Assembly (NCBI GenBank): GCA_947359465.1
Contig: OX375881.1
Coordinates: forward strand, 119,904,738 to 119,968,737
Reading direction: 5' to 3'
From: Metellina segmentata
Lineage: Eukaryota > Arthropoda > Arachnida > Araneae > Tetragnathidae
Length of the DNA: 64,000 bases
Shown piece after piece: positions 24,175 through 37,400 of the stretch. Below the pieces are notes generated by a model, which made no database searches, was not told the origin of the DNA, and worked only from the letters and a program-made list of their open reading frames with translations. Every line of letters starts with the position of its first letter. The first letter of the stretch is position 1. The translations under genes and the position numbers were made by a program.

Positions 24175-26753
24175 TTATTCCACAACTACTTCAAATGCTT
24201 TATACAAATACAAATATTGACGACCAGCTACAGGCTCAAGCCCAACCAACAAGGCTGTTCCTTTGTTTATGAATTCTCCAATTCCCACTGACTATCCAAT
24301 TGTGTCTTAAATTCGTACACTCCCTTTGAATTTACTATATTTTCCGGCAACGCGTTCCAACTGTCTATTACCCTATTAAAGTAGTAGTTTTTCCTTAAAT
24401 CCCGATTAAAATGTGTCTTATTCAATTTATACCCATGACCCCTTGTTCTGTTATCCCTATTGAAATTTAAGCCCTCTGTGTCCCCTTGTTTTACAAACTT
24501 GAAAAGCTGAATCAAATCTCCCCTCCTTCTTCTTTCCAGTGTATACATGCTTAGCTTACTTAAACGTTCATTATAGTCGAAATTTGCTAGCCCCTTTATT
24601 ATTTTTGTAGCTCTGTGCTGAACCCTTTCAATTGATTCTATGTCCTTTCTCATATATGGAGCCCAGAATTGTACAGCATATTCTAGATGTGGTCTTACTA
24701 AACCCTTATATAACGGCAAGATTATATTCTTATCCCTTGAAGTTACAGTCTTTTTAATATATACCCCAGTAACCTATTAGCCTTTTTACCCGCAGCTGAA
24801 CATTGGTGACCCATTTTAAAATCCCTGTGAATTATCACCCCAAGATCCTTGACTGTTTCTCCCTCCTTTACCTTTACTCCCTGCAGCCTGTACTCGGCTC
24901 CACTGTTCCTGTAACCCATATGCAGAACTTGACATTTCCCTACATTAAATGACATACCCCATTTTACAGCCCATTCGGATATCTTATCAAAATCCTCTTG
25001 TAAATTTTCTATCTGTAACTTGGTATCCACTGTCCCCCATATTTTTAAGTCATCTGCAAATATACTGATTCTATTATTGATCCCCTGACCTATATCATCT
25101 ATGAAAATTATAAATAAAATTGGTCCCAAAACTGATCCCTGAGGCACCCCACTTATAACTTCTGTCCACTGTGAATAATTTCCTTTTACCTGCACTCTCT
25201 GCTTTCTACCCAATAACCAATTCTTTATCCATATTAATGTTTTTCCCTGAATCCCCAGCCTTTCGAATTTAAACAGTAATGCCTCATGAGGTACTTTATC
25301 AAAAGCCTTTTGAAAATCTATGTACATGATATCCATACTGCTCTTATTATCCAGCTCCTCAGTAATTTTTTCGTAGAACTTCAAAAGGTTTGTAGAGCAG
25401 GATCTGCCATTCCTGAACCCATACTGATTCTCTGATAACAGTCCCCCCTCCTCCAAGTATAACATTATATGCTTTTTTAACAGAGATTCAAATATTTTGC
25501 AAATTACTGATGTTAGACTTACTGGTCTATAGTTGCCCGGATCACTTTGTATTCCCTTTTTGAAAATTGGAGTTATGTTGGCCAACTTCCAATCCATTGG
25601 TACCCAACCTGTGCTATATGTTGAATTAAATATCGTGTGAATTACTTCCCCCAATTCTTCCGCGCATTCCACTAGTACTCTCGGATAAATATCGTCTGGC
25701 CCTGGTGCTTTAGATGGCTTAATTCTTTTCAACTGATGTACTATTTCTTCCCTGGTGAATTTGCATTCTTTAATTATACCCCCTGCAAAGGCTCCATCCT
25801 TGGGATCCTTTTTTAAATTATAGTTACCATTGAAAACCCCCAGAAAAAAGTCATTTAACACGTTTGCCATTCCCACCTCGTCTTGAATTAATTCACCTCC
25901 CTTCCCCTCCAACGGGCCCAGTGTAGTACTAAATTTATTTTTACCACTTGCATATGCAAAAAATTCTTTTGGGTTTATATTTATTTCCCTTGCTAATTTT
26001 TCCTCCAAGGACACCTTTTGCTTCCGACTAATATTTTAAAACTCCTTTCTGATATGCCTCCTTGTTTCTGTCGTTACCAGTGCTTTTATATACCCTGTAT
26101 GTTCTTTGTTTTAATTTTAAAACTTTGTGTGTTTCCCCTGAAAACCACATAGGGAGCAATTTTCTAGATTTTCCTTTTTTCCTGAACGTTACGTGTTTTT
26201 TTAACACCCTGTCTAACTTATTCTTGAATTCCTCCCATTGTTCAGAATGATGCGGTGCTAATAATCCCCCTCTGAATGTTTCCTTTAACTCTTCCCTTAT
26301 CTTATGAAAATTTACTTTTCTGAAATTTGGAATTATCCTACTATTGATTGTGTATGCTGACTGAAAATTTATACTTAATCTGATACTTCTATGATCACTT
26401 TCTCCCAGTGGCTCACCTATAACCAAATCCTGCACCCTATCCTCATCATTGCTGAAAATCAAATCCAATATTGCATTGTCCCTAGTATCCTCATACACCA
26501 TCTGGTACAAAAAACAATCCTGTATCACTTCCAAAAATTCTGCCCCTTTCCCATTTGTAGCTAGATTGTTTGTCCAGTCAATATTTGGATAGTTATAGTC
26601 CCCCATTAAAATTAATTCTCCTTTTTGACATGCTTCGTTTATCAGATTGCACATGCCCTTTTCCTGCTCTTCACTACAAACAGGAGGTCTATATATGTTA
26701 AATAAACAATTACATTTACCGAGCAATAAAACAAAAATGATGCCGAAAATCAA
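24175..26753 (-). mobile_element. CR1-like LINE, 5'-truncated and broken
   Basis: Minus-strand non-LTR retrotransposon. The C-terminal half of the endonuclease (26753-26028: YRPPV, MGDYNYPNIDW, ESDHRSI) is followed by a reverse transcriptase (26014-24743: SKAPGPDDIYPR, NYRPVSLTSVICK, IDFQKAFDKVPHE, SGVPQGSVLGPILF, IFADDLKIWG) and a C-terminal piece (24719-24267: LYKGLVRPHLEYAVQFWAPY). Frameshifts separate the three parts. The 3' end is marked by an AATAAATATCTTTATTTCTG segment near 24175. The 5' part of the endonuclease and any ORF1 are missing, which is usual for truncated LINE insertions. No longer autonomous. Confidence 0.9.
24267..26014 (-). pseudogene. CR1-like reverse transcriptase ORF remnant
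   Basis: RT domain with the catalytic FADD box intact (FADDLKIWG) and the first aspartate present (YIDFQKAFD). One frameshift between 24743 and 24719 splits off the thumb/C-terminal part, and another near 26020 detaches it from the endonuclease. It has no RNase H, as expected for CR1-type elements. Confidence 0.85.
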
Positions 26754-27589
26754 TATCTTATGCAGCCACCATTTACAGAATGGCCATATTAATAAATCTT
26801 TCTTCTCCTATAGTACCCCTTAAATAATTTTTTTTACGTTTTAAAACAGAACTATTTTTCTCCTGTTAAAAAAATTTTCAATAAAATTTCTCCATTTGGC
26901 TTGATAGATGAATGGTGTGGTTTTTATGTATCCTCTTTTACTTTGAGAAATATAAAAAAATGGTCTAATTCATCTTCAAAAGTACTTCAACTTTTTTATT
27001 GAGTTCTTTTTTTGTATTGATAAATCTCAATCAAAAAATATTCGAAAAAGCTCCGTAACTTCATACGTTAGTTCTTTCAGATAATTCTGCCTTGGTGTTA
27101 TCACATGACATCAAATGAATTAACTATGAAATTTGTAAATTCATGTCTGACTTCTTTGTTTTCATAAAAAAACATTTTTCTCTTTTGTTGTCTGGTGTGA
27201 GTTTGTCCATATTCCGCATTAAAAAATGATAGCTCTAATAAATCAGTTGCCTCGTTTTAAACTTTTTCAAATTCTCTGAAATTATTGATAAAATTTTCTA
27301 ATGACTTCAGGAGGATAGAGATCCTTTCAATAGTTTGCATTTCACTGATTTACTAGTAGCATTTATTCTTTATAATAGGGCGGTTTCATACTTGTCAATT
27401 TTCTTCAGAAGTAAAATCGCCTCCACTATGGTCTTTTGTTTCTTCTGAATAATGAATTTTAGTATAGCTAATACAGCATCTGCTCTTGTTGACCATCTTG
27501 TACTCTTTTCACTACACTTAAAGATGCACATCCTGCTGTCACAACTTTCCTCGACCCTATGAAAAGATATTTTAAGAAGGGGGCATTCC
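26754..27589. other. Intergenic, no gene seen
   Basis: AT-rich sequence between the CR1-like element and the Tc1-like remnant. Nothing recognised. Confidence 0.4.
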
Positions 27590-28390
27590 TGGGCCCTGCG
27601 CAGCTGCTTAATCCGCCACTCCGTACCCTGTCAAGCGAGTAAGTAGCCGATCTATGTAATCCCACACTTGCACAATGGGGAACGTGCAGGCTATGGAAGA
27701 AGGCTTGTGGACACAGGCATTGTCTTGCTCCTGGAATGCGTTGCAGGAGGGGTAGGACCTCAGGCTCCACAACTTCTCTGATGTAGTGCCCGCTGTTCAG
27801 GGTCCCCACAATTTGGAGTAGGTGGGATCACCCGTGATATCATCCAATAGCACCCCAGACCATAACGCCAGGCGTTTGTCCAGTATGACACTCAAGAGGC
27901 ATCAAAGGAATCCTGCGCAGAGGAATCCTTGCACGTAGACCATACCGCAGCAGATATTGACGAACCGTGGGGGCAGACAATGACACCTGTAGACGTGCTC
28001 TAATGTTGTGACAAAGCATGAGAGGATGCTGTATGGTCCGTCACCGCCATGCGTATGAGGTGTCTGTCGTTCCGTGGTGACATATTGCGTGGCCCACTGC
28101 CATGGTTTCGACTTGTCCGGTTATCCATGATCCATCTCTTCCACAAACGCATCACTGTTGCGGCATATGCCCCATGGGAGTGGTGATTTCACAGTACGAA
28201 AGTCTACCCTCACAAAGACTGATCATGCTGCCCCATTTATTGCTGGTATGGCACTCTGTTTTTGGTGAGGCATATTGACTTCTAATCAATCATTTGCAGC
28301 AGTCAAACAACGATACACACATTTCAACGCACCTTTACAGTCTGTTTATACGGTGCTCGCTTGAAAGTTTAGAGGGTGTTCCTCGGCCCA
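27590..28390 (-). pseudogene. Tc1-like transposase remnant 1
   Basis: Minus-strand pieces match the Tc1/mariner transposase, in order: a start at about 28272 (MPHQKQSAIPA), a helix-turn-helix zone with frameshifts, RARLQVSLSAPTVRQYLLRYG with GLRARIPLRRIPL, and TPGVMVWGAI. A later block (LNSGHYIREVVEPEVLPLLQ) is followed by a corrupted QDNA-type segment. Stops, frameshifts and an internal deletion make it inactive. Terminal repeats were not paired. Confidence 0.75.
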
Positions 28391-31036
28391 CACATGCGTG
28401 ATCGCTTTGTAATTCTAATAATTTTCATATCCTAATCTGTTTTGCATATGCTGCACGGTTCGCTTAATTTGTATGATTCCTTCATGGTGTTGTAATTTTC
28501 AGAAACAGTTGTGTATATATCGCAGTGTAAGCTAACACCATGAGGCACTGTTTGCAGTCTTTCAAGTTTCCTGTTAAATTGATGGCCAGCAAAGTGATTA
28601 TAAACTTCCACACTTTTTTTCAACACTCAACTAACCAGATGGCGCTCACTGCAATCGCCAGGGATGGATGGTCCACAATGAACAGTTGAATTTCCATTGT
28701 GATGCTAATATTTCCTGAACTGTGCAGTTGCAATCTTTCATTGCTTTATCACGCTTACAAAAATACACATGACACAAAAATACAATGTATGAACAAATGT
28801 TAGCTTCTAACAAAACCAATATTGAACAAAAATTAACTTACTACACAATATATATAACTAGCCCATGTACACCATGAAGCACTTTTTGGTAGATGAAGTT
28901 GCACTGCCTTTCATACTCTAAAAAACATCATGAAAAAATGTGTTCTTTCTGGACATGATCATCCTCATGTGAGGCTTGTTTTAATGGAGACTTTATTTTG
29001 ATCATAACTGCAAAACTAATTTCTTTCAAACTTGTATGTCTAGCATTATATTTATTAAGCACTATTAAGTGAAATTACATGCAAAAACACCCATTTGATT
29101 TCCTAAGAAAACGGTTGTCTCGTTGGAAAGGCCGAAATGCGTTTAGAATTGAGTGTTTGCAGCAGTTACTGTGAGAGTTAGGAAATGCTCTAAAAAAATT
29201 AACCTTAAAACTTCCATCTTTAGGGAAATTTTTTTATAAAAGGTAAGTACACGATGCTATAATGAAAAATAATTATTATATGACAAAAATTATAATTTGA
29301 CTTTAGTTTCTCATCCAAACTCAATGCCTATTTTGTTAATAAATAGGCCTTACAAAAGAAAACTGACAGGTTCTGATTTTCTAACAGCTTTAAGTAAAAT
29401 TGAAAATTAAAATTTTGCTAACATTAGATATAATTAGTTTGCAAATACAAATTTTTATTTCATCACCGAAATTATGAAGATAAAAAGCATGAGCAGGTTT
29501 TCTAAAGAGAATGATTTTATATGGTCTCTGCCAACAAAGTTCAAGACATCAAAAACATCAGTTATTGAGTGCATTTCAAATGCACTCCCTTTATTGAGTC
29601 TCCAGAAATTTCGTTTAAAGGGCAGCATGTGAGTCAATAAATAAGCATTTATAAAACAAACTTTACTTAATAATTACATCATGTTAAACATTGCCGGGAA
29701 GTTTCATGAGTGTGTGAACTGAGATATGCAGTTATTAACCAACAAATTTCACTAAAGAGATTTTCCTTGATAGTTGTGGGTAACAAGCATCCGAGAATGC
29801 CATCTTGGAAAAAAAAAATATTTAAAATAATGACTGAACAGAGGCACTTAAAATCATCTTTTCTTTATGGAACACATTTCTATCACAGAAGCACAGCTAG
29901 GATTTCATTTCAGAGGGGGCAGTAGTCAGTAAATAATTTTTATATATATAATGTTCAGAACCTATAAATTTCATTAAAGTCTTTGTTTTAAGGGATCACT
30001 AGTTCTAAAAAGTGACAGATATTGGTTGATCCAAGTATAGAAATCATTCAGTGGTTGTGTTTGACTTATGTTTACAATGACATTAAGTAAACTCAATTAA
30101 TTTAATAACATTTCATGAAGGAATAATTTATTATTAGATAAAAATAATCAATATTTTGGGGTGAAGATGCTATGCCCCTGTATTCACTTGAATGAGAGTA
30201 CAGTCTTGCCAAAAAAGTTTGTCAAAATCATCACTAATACTCTAAAGCAACTGCTTATCTACAACTGTGAGAATATTTTAAACTAAATTTTAGAACACGC
30301 AAAACAAATTGCCTATGACATAAAGTAATTTTTATTTACAAGTGATTCTGAAAGAGAACATATTTTTTAGTGGTGTTCTCAAAAGAGTTGAGAGACTTGA
30401 AACTAAAATTGTTACTTAAGTATTTCTTGAGTACTTTTTTGAATTTTCAAGCAGAGTAGAGTTAATAAATGAAAATCCAGATAAAATTCAAATGAAGGAA
30501 TTAGGGCATTAACAAGTCTAAAATTAAATATAAATATTTCAATATTTTTAATTTCATACTATACTTGCATTGTAAATGTCAAATATTTTTTTTGCTGGTC
30601 TGGTTGGAAAAGTAAATTTTTATATTTTAATGTAAACATATAAAGAGTAAAAATTTACCTTGTTATATTTCCTTAATACCTCATACATATTCAACATAAA
30701 TGTAATTTAATTCTAGCAACATCACAGTAACTTCCATATATATATTTTATGTATATATAAATTCAACACGCTAATTTAAATCACAAAACTTTTTTTTAAA
30801 ACTGATTTTTTTAAGTGAATCAATTTTTTCTTTTAAAAGTGTTTATTTTATCCTTTTTTCACCAATAAAAAGTCAAATGTACTATTAAGTCACCCCCTTA
30901 AAAAGTTGTAAGCTAAACTTCCACATTGAATATTTCCCTAATGTTTCACAACAATACAGTGTTACATTTCTTTCTTTTAATTGAATTTTATCACATAACT
31001 TTCAATCAGGTACTACATTTATGCTTTTAAAAACAT
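28391..31036. other. Intergenic and AASDH 3' UTR region
   Basis: AT-rich and without recognised coding sequence. The lower hundreds of bases next to 31037 are the expected AASDH 3' UTR. Confidence 0.4.
30842..30847 (-). terminator. AASDH: Candidate AASDH polyadenylation signal (AATAAA)
   Basis: The first canonical AATAAA on the minus strand after the stop codon at 31037, about 190 nt downstream. Confidence 0.4.
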
Positions 31037-31417
31037 TTATAAAACATCACATAATTTAAAACAATATACATAATTATCTCGGCAACCCACAACTAAAAAG
31101 TCATTCAAAAAAACAGCAGAGGAAAATATTTCCCCGGGACATTTAAAAAAATGAATGATTTCCCCGCTATTTTCTGCAAGAATGTATAACGTACCGCTCG
31201 TACTCCCAACTGCAACATAGTTATCTTCTCCCCACTTAAAAGCAAATGGTGTTGCATAAACAGGAGAATCACATCTGCATTTCCAAATGCATTCACCCCC
31301 AAAGTTTATGCAGTATACATGAGAATCGTGACAACCAAATATAATATGTTCGCTTTTGGGCGATGAACTAAGACAAGCAGAAGAGAAAACAGATCCAGAT
31401 GTTTCATATTCTAGAAC
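31037..31417 (-). CDS. AASDH: AASDH last coding exon
   Basis: 127 codons including the TAA stop at 31039-31037. It encodes the last propeller blades: FGCHDSHVYCINFGGECIW, SPVYATPFAFKWG, GCRDNYVYCFKL. The acceptor cag lies directly above 31417. Confidence 0.93.
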   Translation of the reverse strand, partial: VLEYETSGSVFSSACLSSSPKSEHIIFGCHDSHVYCINFGGECIWKCRCDSPVYATPFAFKWGEDNYVAVGSTSGTLYILAENSGEIIHFFKCPGEIFSSAVFLNDFLVVGCRDNYVYCFKLCDVL

Positions 31418-34400
31418 CTGAAAATCAATAAAACTAGTAAAGCCAATAATATACTCACATTCTAAGATTTGAATGCAAATAAAATTATTCTATTGAAACT
31501 CAATAAATTTTTTTTTTAACTTTCGTACTATGAAAGACGATTCTGAAAGTTAGATAGGTATCAGGGTATTCATTAAAAGTATTCAAATACCAAAGTATTT
31601 ATATACCTGAGTGTTCCTACTAGGTATCCAAATAACAAAGTATTCAAATACCAAAATATTCATCCTAGGTATTCCAATACAAAAGTGTTCATCCCAAGTA
31701 TCATCCTAGGTATTCAGATACCAAAGTATCGATCCAAAATATACAAATACCAAAGTAGAAGTATTGCGTTGTATGCATATTGATGTTGTTCGTGTGTCAA
31801 AAAATTATTGCTTGTATGCAGAATAAATAACACTTTAACGTACTGGTTTTCTCTTGCAGTGGGTTCAAACTTTGATCCACTATGTCACAATTTCAGTGTA
31901 CTAACGCCACAATGTTGGGAAAATCAGAACTAAGTGTTATTTGTATATAACAGCCTTATATCACAGTTGGCTGATTAATCCTTTTTCATGCATGTATTCA
32001 AATACTTTTTCGATACTTGAAAGTACTGGATTGTCTGCCAATGTCTAATTTTAATACTGAATCATGACCATTGGAGTTTGTTTTCATTTACTTTTTTTAT
32101 TAATACCATGGTGGATAGCCTATCTCTGAAAGCAATAGATAGAGATCCTTAGTTTATATGTTTGTGGAAGGACCAAAAGATGATTATATAAAAAAAAGAG
32201 CAAGTTAAAATTTACAAAACTTTGCATTTTTACATTTATAAAAGAATGCTTAGTTTGTAATCCAATGTGTTATTATTTAAATGACTTCTTTATCAAACAA
32301 AATTAAAGATTACACTTAATGAAGTTCTTTATTATGCAATCCTGAGAGATTCCATCTTTCTTATTCAGAAAGAACCTTATTTCTGTCCCTGTCTGTGGTT
32401 AATATTTAACCTTTCTTTCTGGTTTCTTTATCATGCAGCAACTTCATCAAAATATGTTTATTTAGTAAATGTCTACCTTCTTTACAAATAATCAGGGTCA
32501 GAAGTGTCCATATGATAAAATATAGGATTTTTTTACAAAAAATATGGGACTATAATAGGTAACTACTATAGCAGGCCTCAAAATATATTTTTTAATACAG
32601 GTGCACCTAAGCTTTTAAATTAGGTGCACAGGTGCGCCTAGCGGGAAAAAATTAGGTGCACAATTTTATTTTCATGTGCACAGTACACCTGTGCACCCGG
32701 GTATTTCGAGCCCTGTACTATAGTGTAACTAACATATTAACAGCAACACATTTCTTTACTTTATTTCATAAAACGCGTGCCCTGACCCCATTTTTACCTT
32801 GATATGCTCCACCCTGAGAATACATCCCCATGATTTCATGTAAATGAGAGCAGGTCTCTCACAAAAATGTACTACAATTACAACTAATCATTTAACATTT
32901 TAAATAAATGTCAAAAATGCCTTTATTCCTATTACCAGTTAATTTTTGTTGCAAAGTAAGAACATTTTAAATTTATAAAACACACCATAACAGCAGCCAA
33001 TCTTCACACACCAAAAATAAAAAAGCATATAGTACATTACTTTACCAAAATTTACACTCTGAAATATACATAACATAAAATAGAGTTAAAATATAAACAA
33101 TAGAATGCATACCATTGAACCAGATAAATCCAACTGCAATAAGCAGTTATTAGTGGATCCAATAAATATTGCTGCAGAAGTAAACAGAGGGGAAGAAAAC
33201 AATGGCCTCCCATGGTTGTATGCCCAAAGAGTTGCTCCACTATCCTAAGGAATCATCATAGAAAAACAACTATTAGTAGCAAACAAGGCACTACTTGTAA
33301 ATGATTCACAGGTGTACGTATAAACTAGAAGATTTTTTTTGAATCGTGACTTCAAAAATCTATTTTTTTTTAACCACAGGTTTGGTGTATTACTAAAATA
33401 ATTTCAGGGAGAAAAAATCAGATTGTACAAATAATTAACTATCTAATTAAGATATAATTAGCAAGTTTTTTGAAACATGATCTCTCAAATACTAATTTGT
33501 TCAGAAAGACGTTTCCTGTTGGAAATTATTCTTAATATTATTCTTTGTGTTTTTAACTTCCGTCAAATTGCTAGAAGATATAGTTTTTTTTTACAATTTT
33601 TTAATCAAGGAAGCGTAAAAAATATCAATATTTTTTCCAGGAATTTCAACATTTAAAAATCAATTAAAAATCCATTTCTTGACTAAATACCTTGATTGAG
33701 TTTCAAAACATCCACTGTATTACACAGATCATAGTGATGCAAAAATAATTATGATAAAGGAATTCATTGTTGAGCTATAATGTTGTGAACAAAGCATTAT
33801 ATTGCAAAAACGCAGTTCTTCAGAAATCAAGCTTAAAGTTTTGGAAACATGTCTCTTCATGTTGACAGTAGCTAACAAAAATCCTTGTAAGTAGAAAACT
33901 ATTTCGAATATTTGTAAGATCTTGGCATCGTTTCAAAGCTAATAAATTGGAAAATGTTTTGAATAATTTAAAAAAATTGATATTCAGTTCGATTTTCGAT
34001 GTTTTCTAGTGTACACATAGTTCGTAGCCAGATTATAAACTTCCTGTACAATTTTAAGAAATTTCAAGGGTTTTAATTAACTATTCAAATGGACTAAAAA
34101 TAAGAGATGTTAACCACTAAGTAGATGTGTTAGGAAAAACCTTTCTTTTCTGAATTTAAATAAGCCAACATATTTGATTCGTACATTCTGCAAACCTTAT
34201 CATGGTTATGCAAATCTTGTCACGTGATCTTTCATATTATTATTATAAAAGCGGTTGCAATCTGTTGTATCAGTATTCCCGCTCTCACTTGTTTGATCAC
34301 GTACCAGCTTACTTGATCTCTTCGATCAAGTTATTAGATTTACTTTTCAATGCAACTATGCGTCGATTGTAATCTTTTAATCTTAACTTAAATTCATTTG

Positions 34401-37400
34401 TTATCTGTGAATTAACTCTAGTTTGGATTTTTAAAGACTTCGTCATGTGCACTTTTAGTAACTTAAGTTGATATCAGCCTAATGGGTGATAGTTTATTTT
34501 AATTCACTGCATGGACACTCTAATTGATCTTAAAATTCAATCAAGATGTTCTAGTAATTTGAAGTAATTTACAGGAATGTTTCAGGAATTTTTACGTACT
34601 TTCTGGAATGATTTTAATGTTGTTGTCAGGTCCATTTCTGTTAGAAGTTAGTGCCATTTTATGGCAAAGTGCTAATTTCTCGCCACCTTTCCTAACTTTT
34701 TATATCTCGGCAATTGTATACATTTTAAAGCATTTATTTATAATAACCATACTTTAAAAGTCTCATGATATTCTTCCATTGATCATGACATCAATACAAT
34801 CAAACCTACACTTCACTCACATACATACACACACAAACAACTTGCACTCATTCACTTTTAATTCAATTCAAGATATATTTTGTGATTGGCTGATTGAAAG
34901 GTGAAGATGGATGGTTATGCAAATTACTTAACCTATATATATGCAGACAAGTGGATCAGCTGTATGGTGGGAGAGACAGAGACCTATTCGATCTTGTTGA
35001 CACTGCTTGCATGCTATCCCAGTCTGTTAGGCAGATAACGTTCTTTATTTTATTTAAATATGTTTTTAGTTTAAAGTTTAATAAAAACTTTATTTTATTT
35101 GAGTTTGTTTGGTCAACCTTCTTTTAGTTAGATATATATATATTTTATCCTACACCCAGCTCAAGGCCTTTCGGCCATACGCTGTCTTGCCGTCCAATAC
35201 AGCGAATAAAGTCCTTGGGGAGAAGTATCCCTGGTGTCAATGTCCTGTAAACAAGAGCATTCCGCAAGGTGTTGTCTGTTCATAAAACCATGGCTACAAA
35301 GCGGACAGATCGGGGAGGTAGCCACCCCAATCTTATGTAGGTGTTGTTGGAGATAGTCATGTCCGGTTAATAAGCGGAAACAGGCCACTCCAATCCCTCT
35401 TGGTAGATCAGTAGGGATTCTTCCCTTGTTACTCAATAGGCAATCCCAACTCCTTCCCTGTATATCCCTCTGATACTGCAGTTTTCTTTGTTTCTTAAAC
35501 TGAGAATTTATGTAAGTCCTGCAGTTCCGCAAAGGGAGAGGTGGAGAAGGTTGGGGCAAGGAGAGGGCCGATTTAGCCAATCTGTCAGCTTCCTCGTTAC
35601 CCTTTATCCCACAGTGACTTGGAATCCACTGGAGAACAATCTCACCACCACCCTCAATGAGGCGACTGATAGTTTCTTTGCATTGTGCCTCTGCCATAGA
35701 ATACACGTGGTTTCTATCAGTAAGAGCCTGAATTGCTGCGGTTGAGTCGATAAATAAAACAATTTTCTTATCCCTTCTAGTGGCAAGGGCCTCAGCAGCC
35801 ATAAGAACAGCATAAATCTCACCATCAAAGTTGTCACAGAAATTTCCAACCGCCTTACTCAGCTGGAAGTATTGGCAAAAGACCCCAGCACCTGCCCTAT
35901 TAGATTCAGGGTCGGCAGAGCCATCAGAATAGACATGGAGCCAGTCAGGGAGAGGATATCTCTCGTAGATGGTAGCCATCACAAACGATCTCAACTCAGC
36001 ATCAGTATAGTCTGTCTTGTTGCAAGGAAGAACCAACTGGAAGTCCGCCTTGGCAATGTATGTGCAGTCCATCTCAAGGGCATCCATACAAGGCTGTCTA
36101 CAGATGTCAGGCATGTCAATTCTGTTGCCGATCTCCCTTACACGGTTTAGAAAAGTTATTTGCGTTTTTAGTCTGCTTATTGCGGGATTATACCCCCGCC
36201 AGTAGCTGTTACCATTTCTAAGCAATTTCTCGCTGAGAACAAGGGCAGCCCTGTCTCGGCGATCAGACAGTGGTTCTATGCCACTCTGAAGTTCCAAAGA
36301 TTGAATTGGAGTAGATTTTGCTCCACCAGTGATTAAACGCAGAGCACAATTTTGAACAACATCAAGCTTAGCAAGAGTGTTGGCACAAGCCGTAACCAAA
36401 ATTTCGGAACCATAGTCAATGGTGGGCCTGACATAAGATTTATAGGTGTTAGCAAGGACCTCTTGAGTTGAATCCCAACGAATTCTCGCAATTCTCTTCA
36501 TTAAATTCATCCGCTTATGCACTCTGTCTCTTGTTTTTAAAATATGATGTTTCCAGCTGAGTTTAGGATCCAAAATTACGCCTAAATAAGTGGGATTTGC
36601 CGTATGCGGTAAAGATTGTCCTTTGAAGAAGAGAGCAGGAGAATGATTTTTAGTACTCAGAGTGAAGAGCTGGAAAGTTGTCTTGTCTGGGTTCACCACC
36701 ATTTCATTACAATCGGCCCAATCGCCTAACTTAGTTAAAGCCTTATTGATAAGGTCTTCGAGTTTTTTAACATCAGAGCCAGTTGTCCAAATAACTGTCC
36801 TAATAACTGCATAGAGAAGACACTGAACACCCTGAGCAGTAGAGAGTTCATCGATAATATCATTGATGATGACATTGAAAAGGCAAGGGCTCAAGACCGA
36901 TCCCTGAGGCAGGCCCTGTTTAGTTTGACCAAAAGTAGACCTGACATTTTCAAGTTTCGTTCTGATAAATCTCTGGCTGAGGAAATATTTCATCCAGCAA
37001 AAGAGGCGCCCTGAGACCCCAAGGCACAAAAGTTTCCGCAGAAGGTTTGCTCTCCAAACACGGTCAAAGGCAGCCTTAAAATCAACAAACACCGCCAAGG
37101 TACTTTGTTTCCGATGGAAACCATCCTTCACCTCCTGCGAAAAGTAGGCAATCTGCTCAACAGTACCTCTACCCCTTCTAAAACCTGCTTGTCTCTCAGA
37201 GACACCTCCACTTTTCTCCAAAAAATATTCCAGCCTGTTCACAACCATCCTTTCTGCAACCTTGCACAGAACACTAGTAAGGGAAATCGGCCTAAAGCTC
37301 TCTAAAAACTGGTGATCCTTACCATTTTTAAGGAGCGGGATGATTTCAGCCTTTCTCCACATACTCGGAAAATGGCCATGCCAAGTATAGTTAATGAAGG

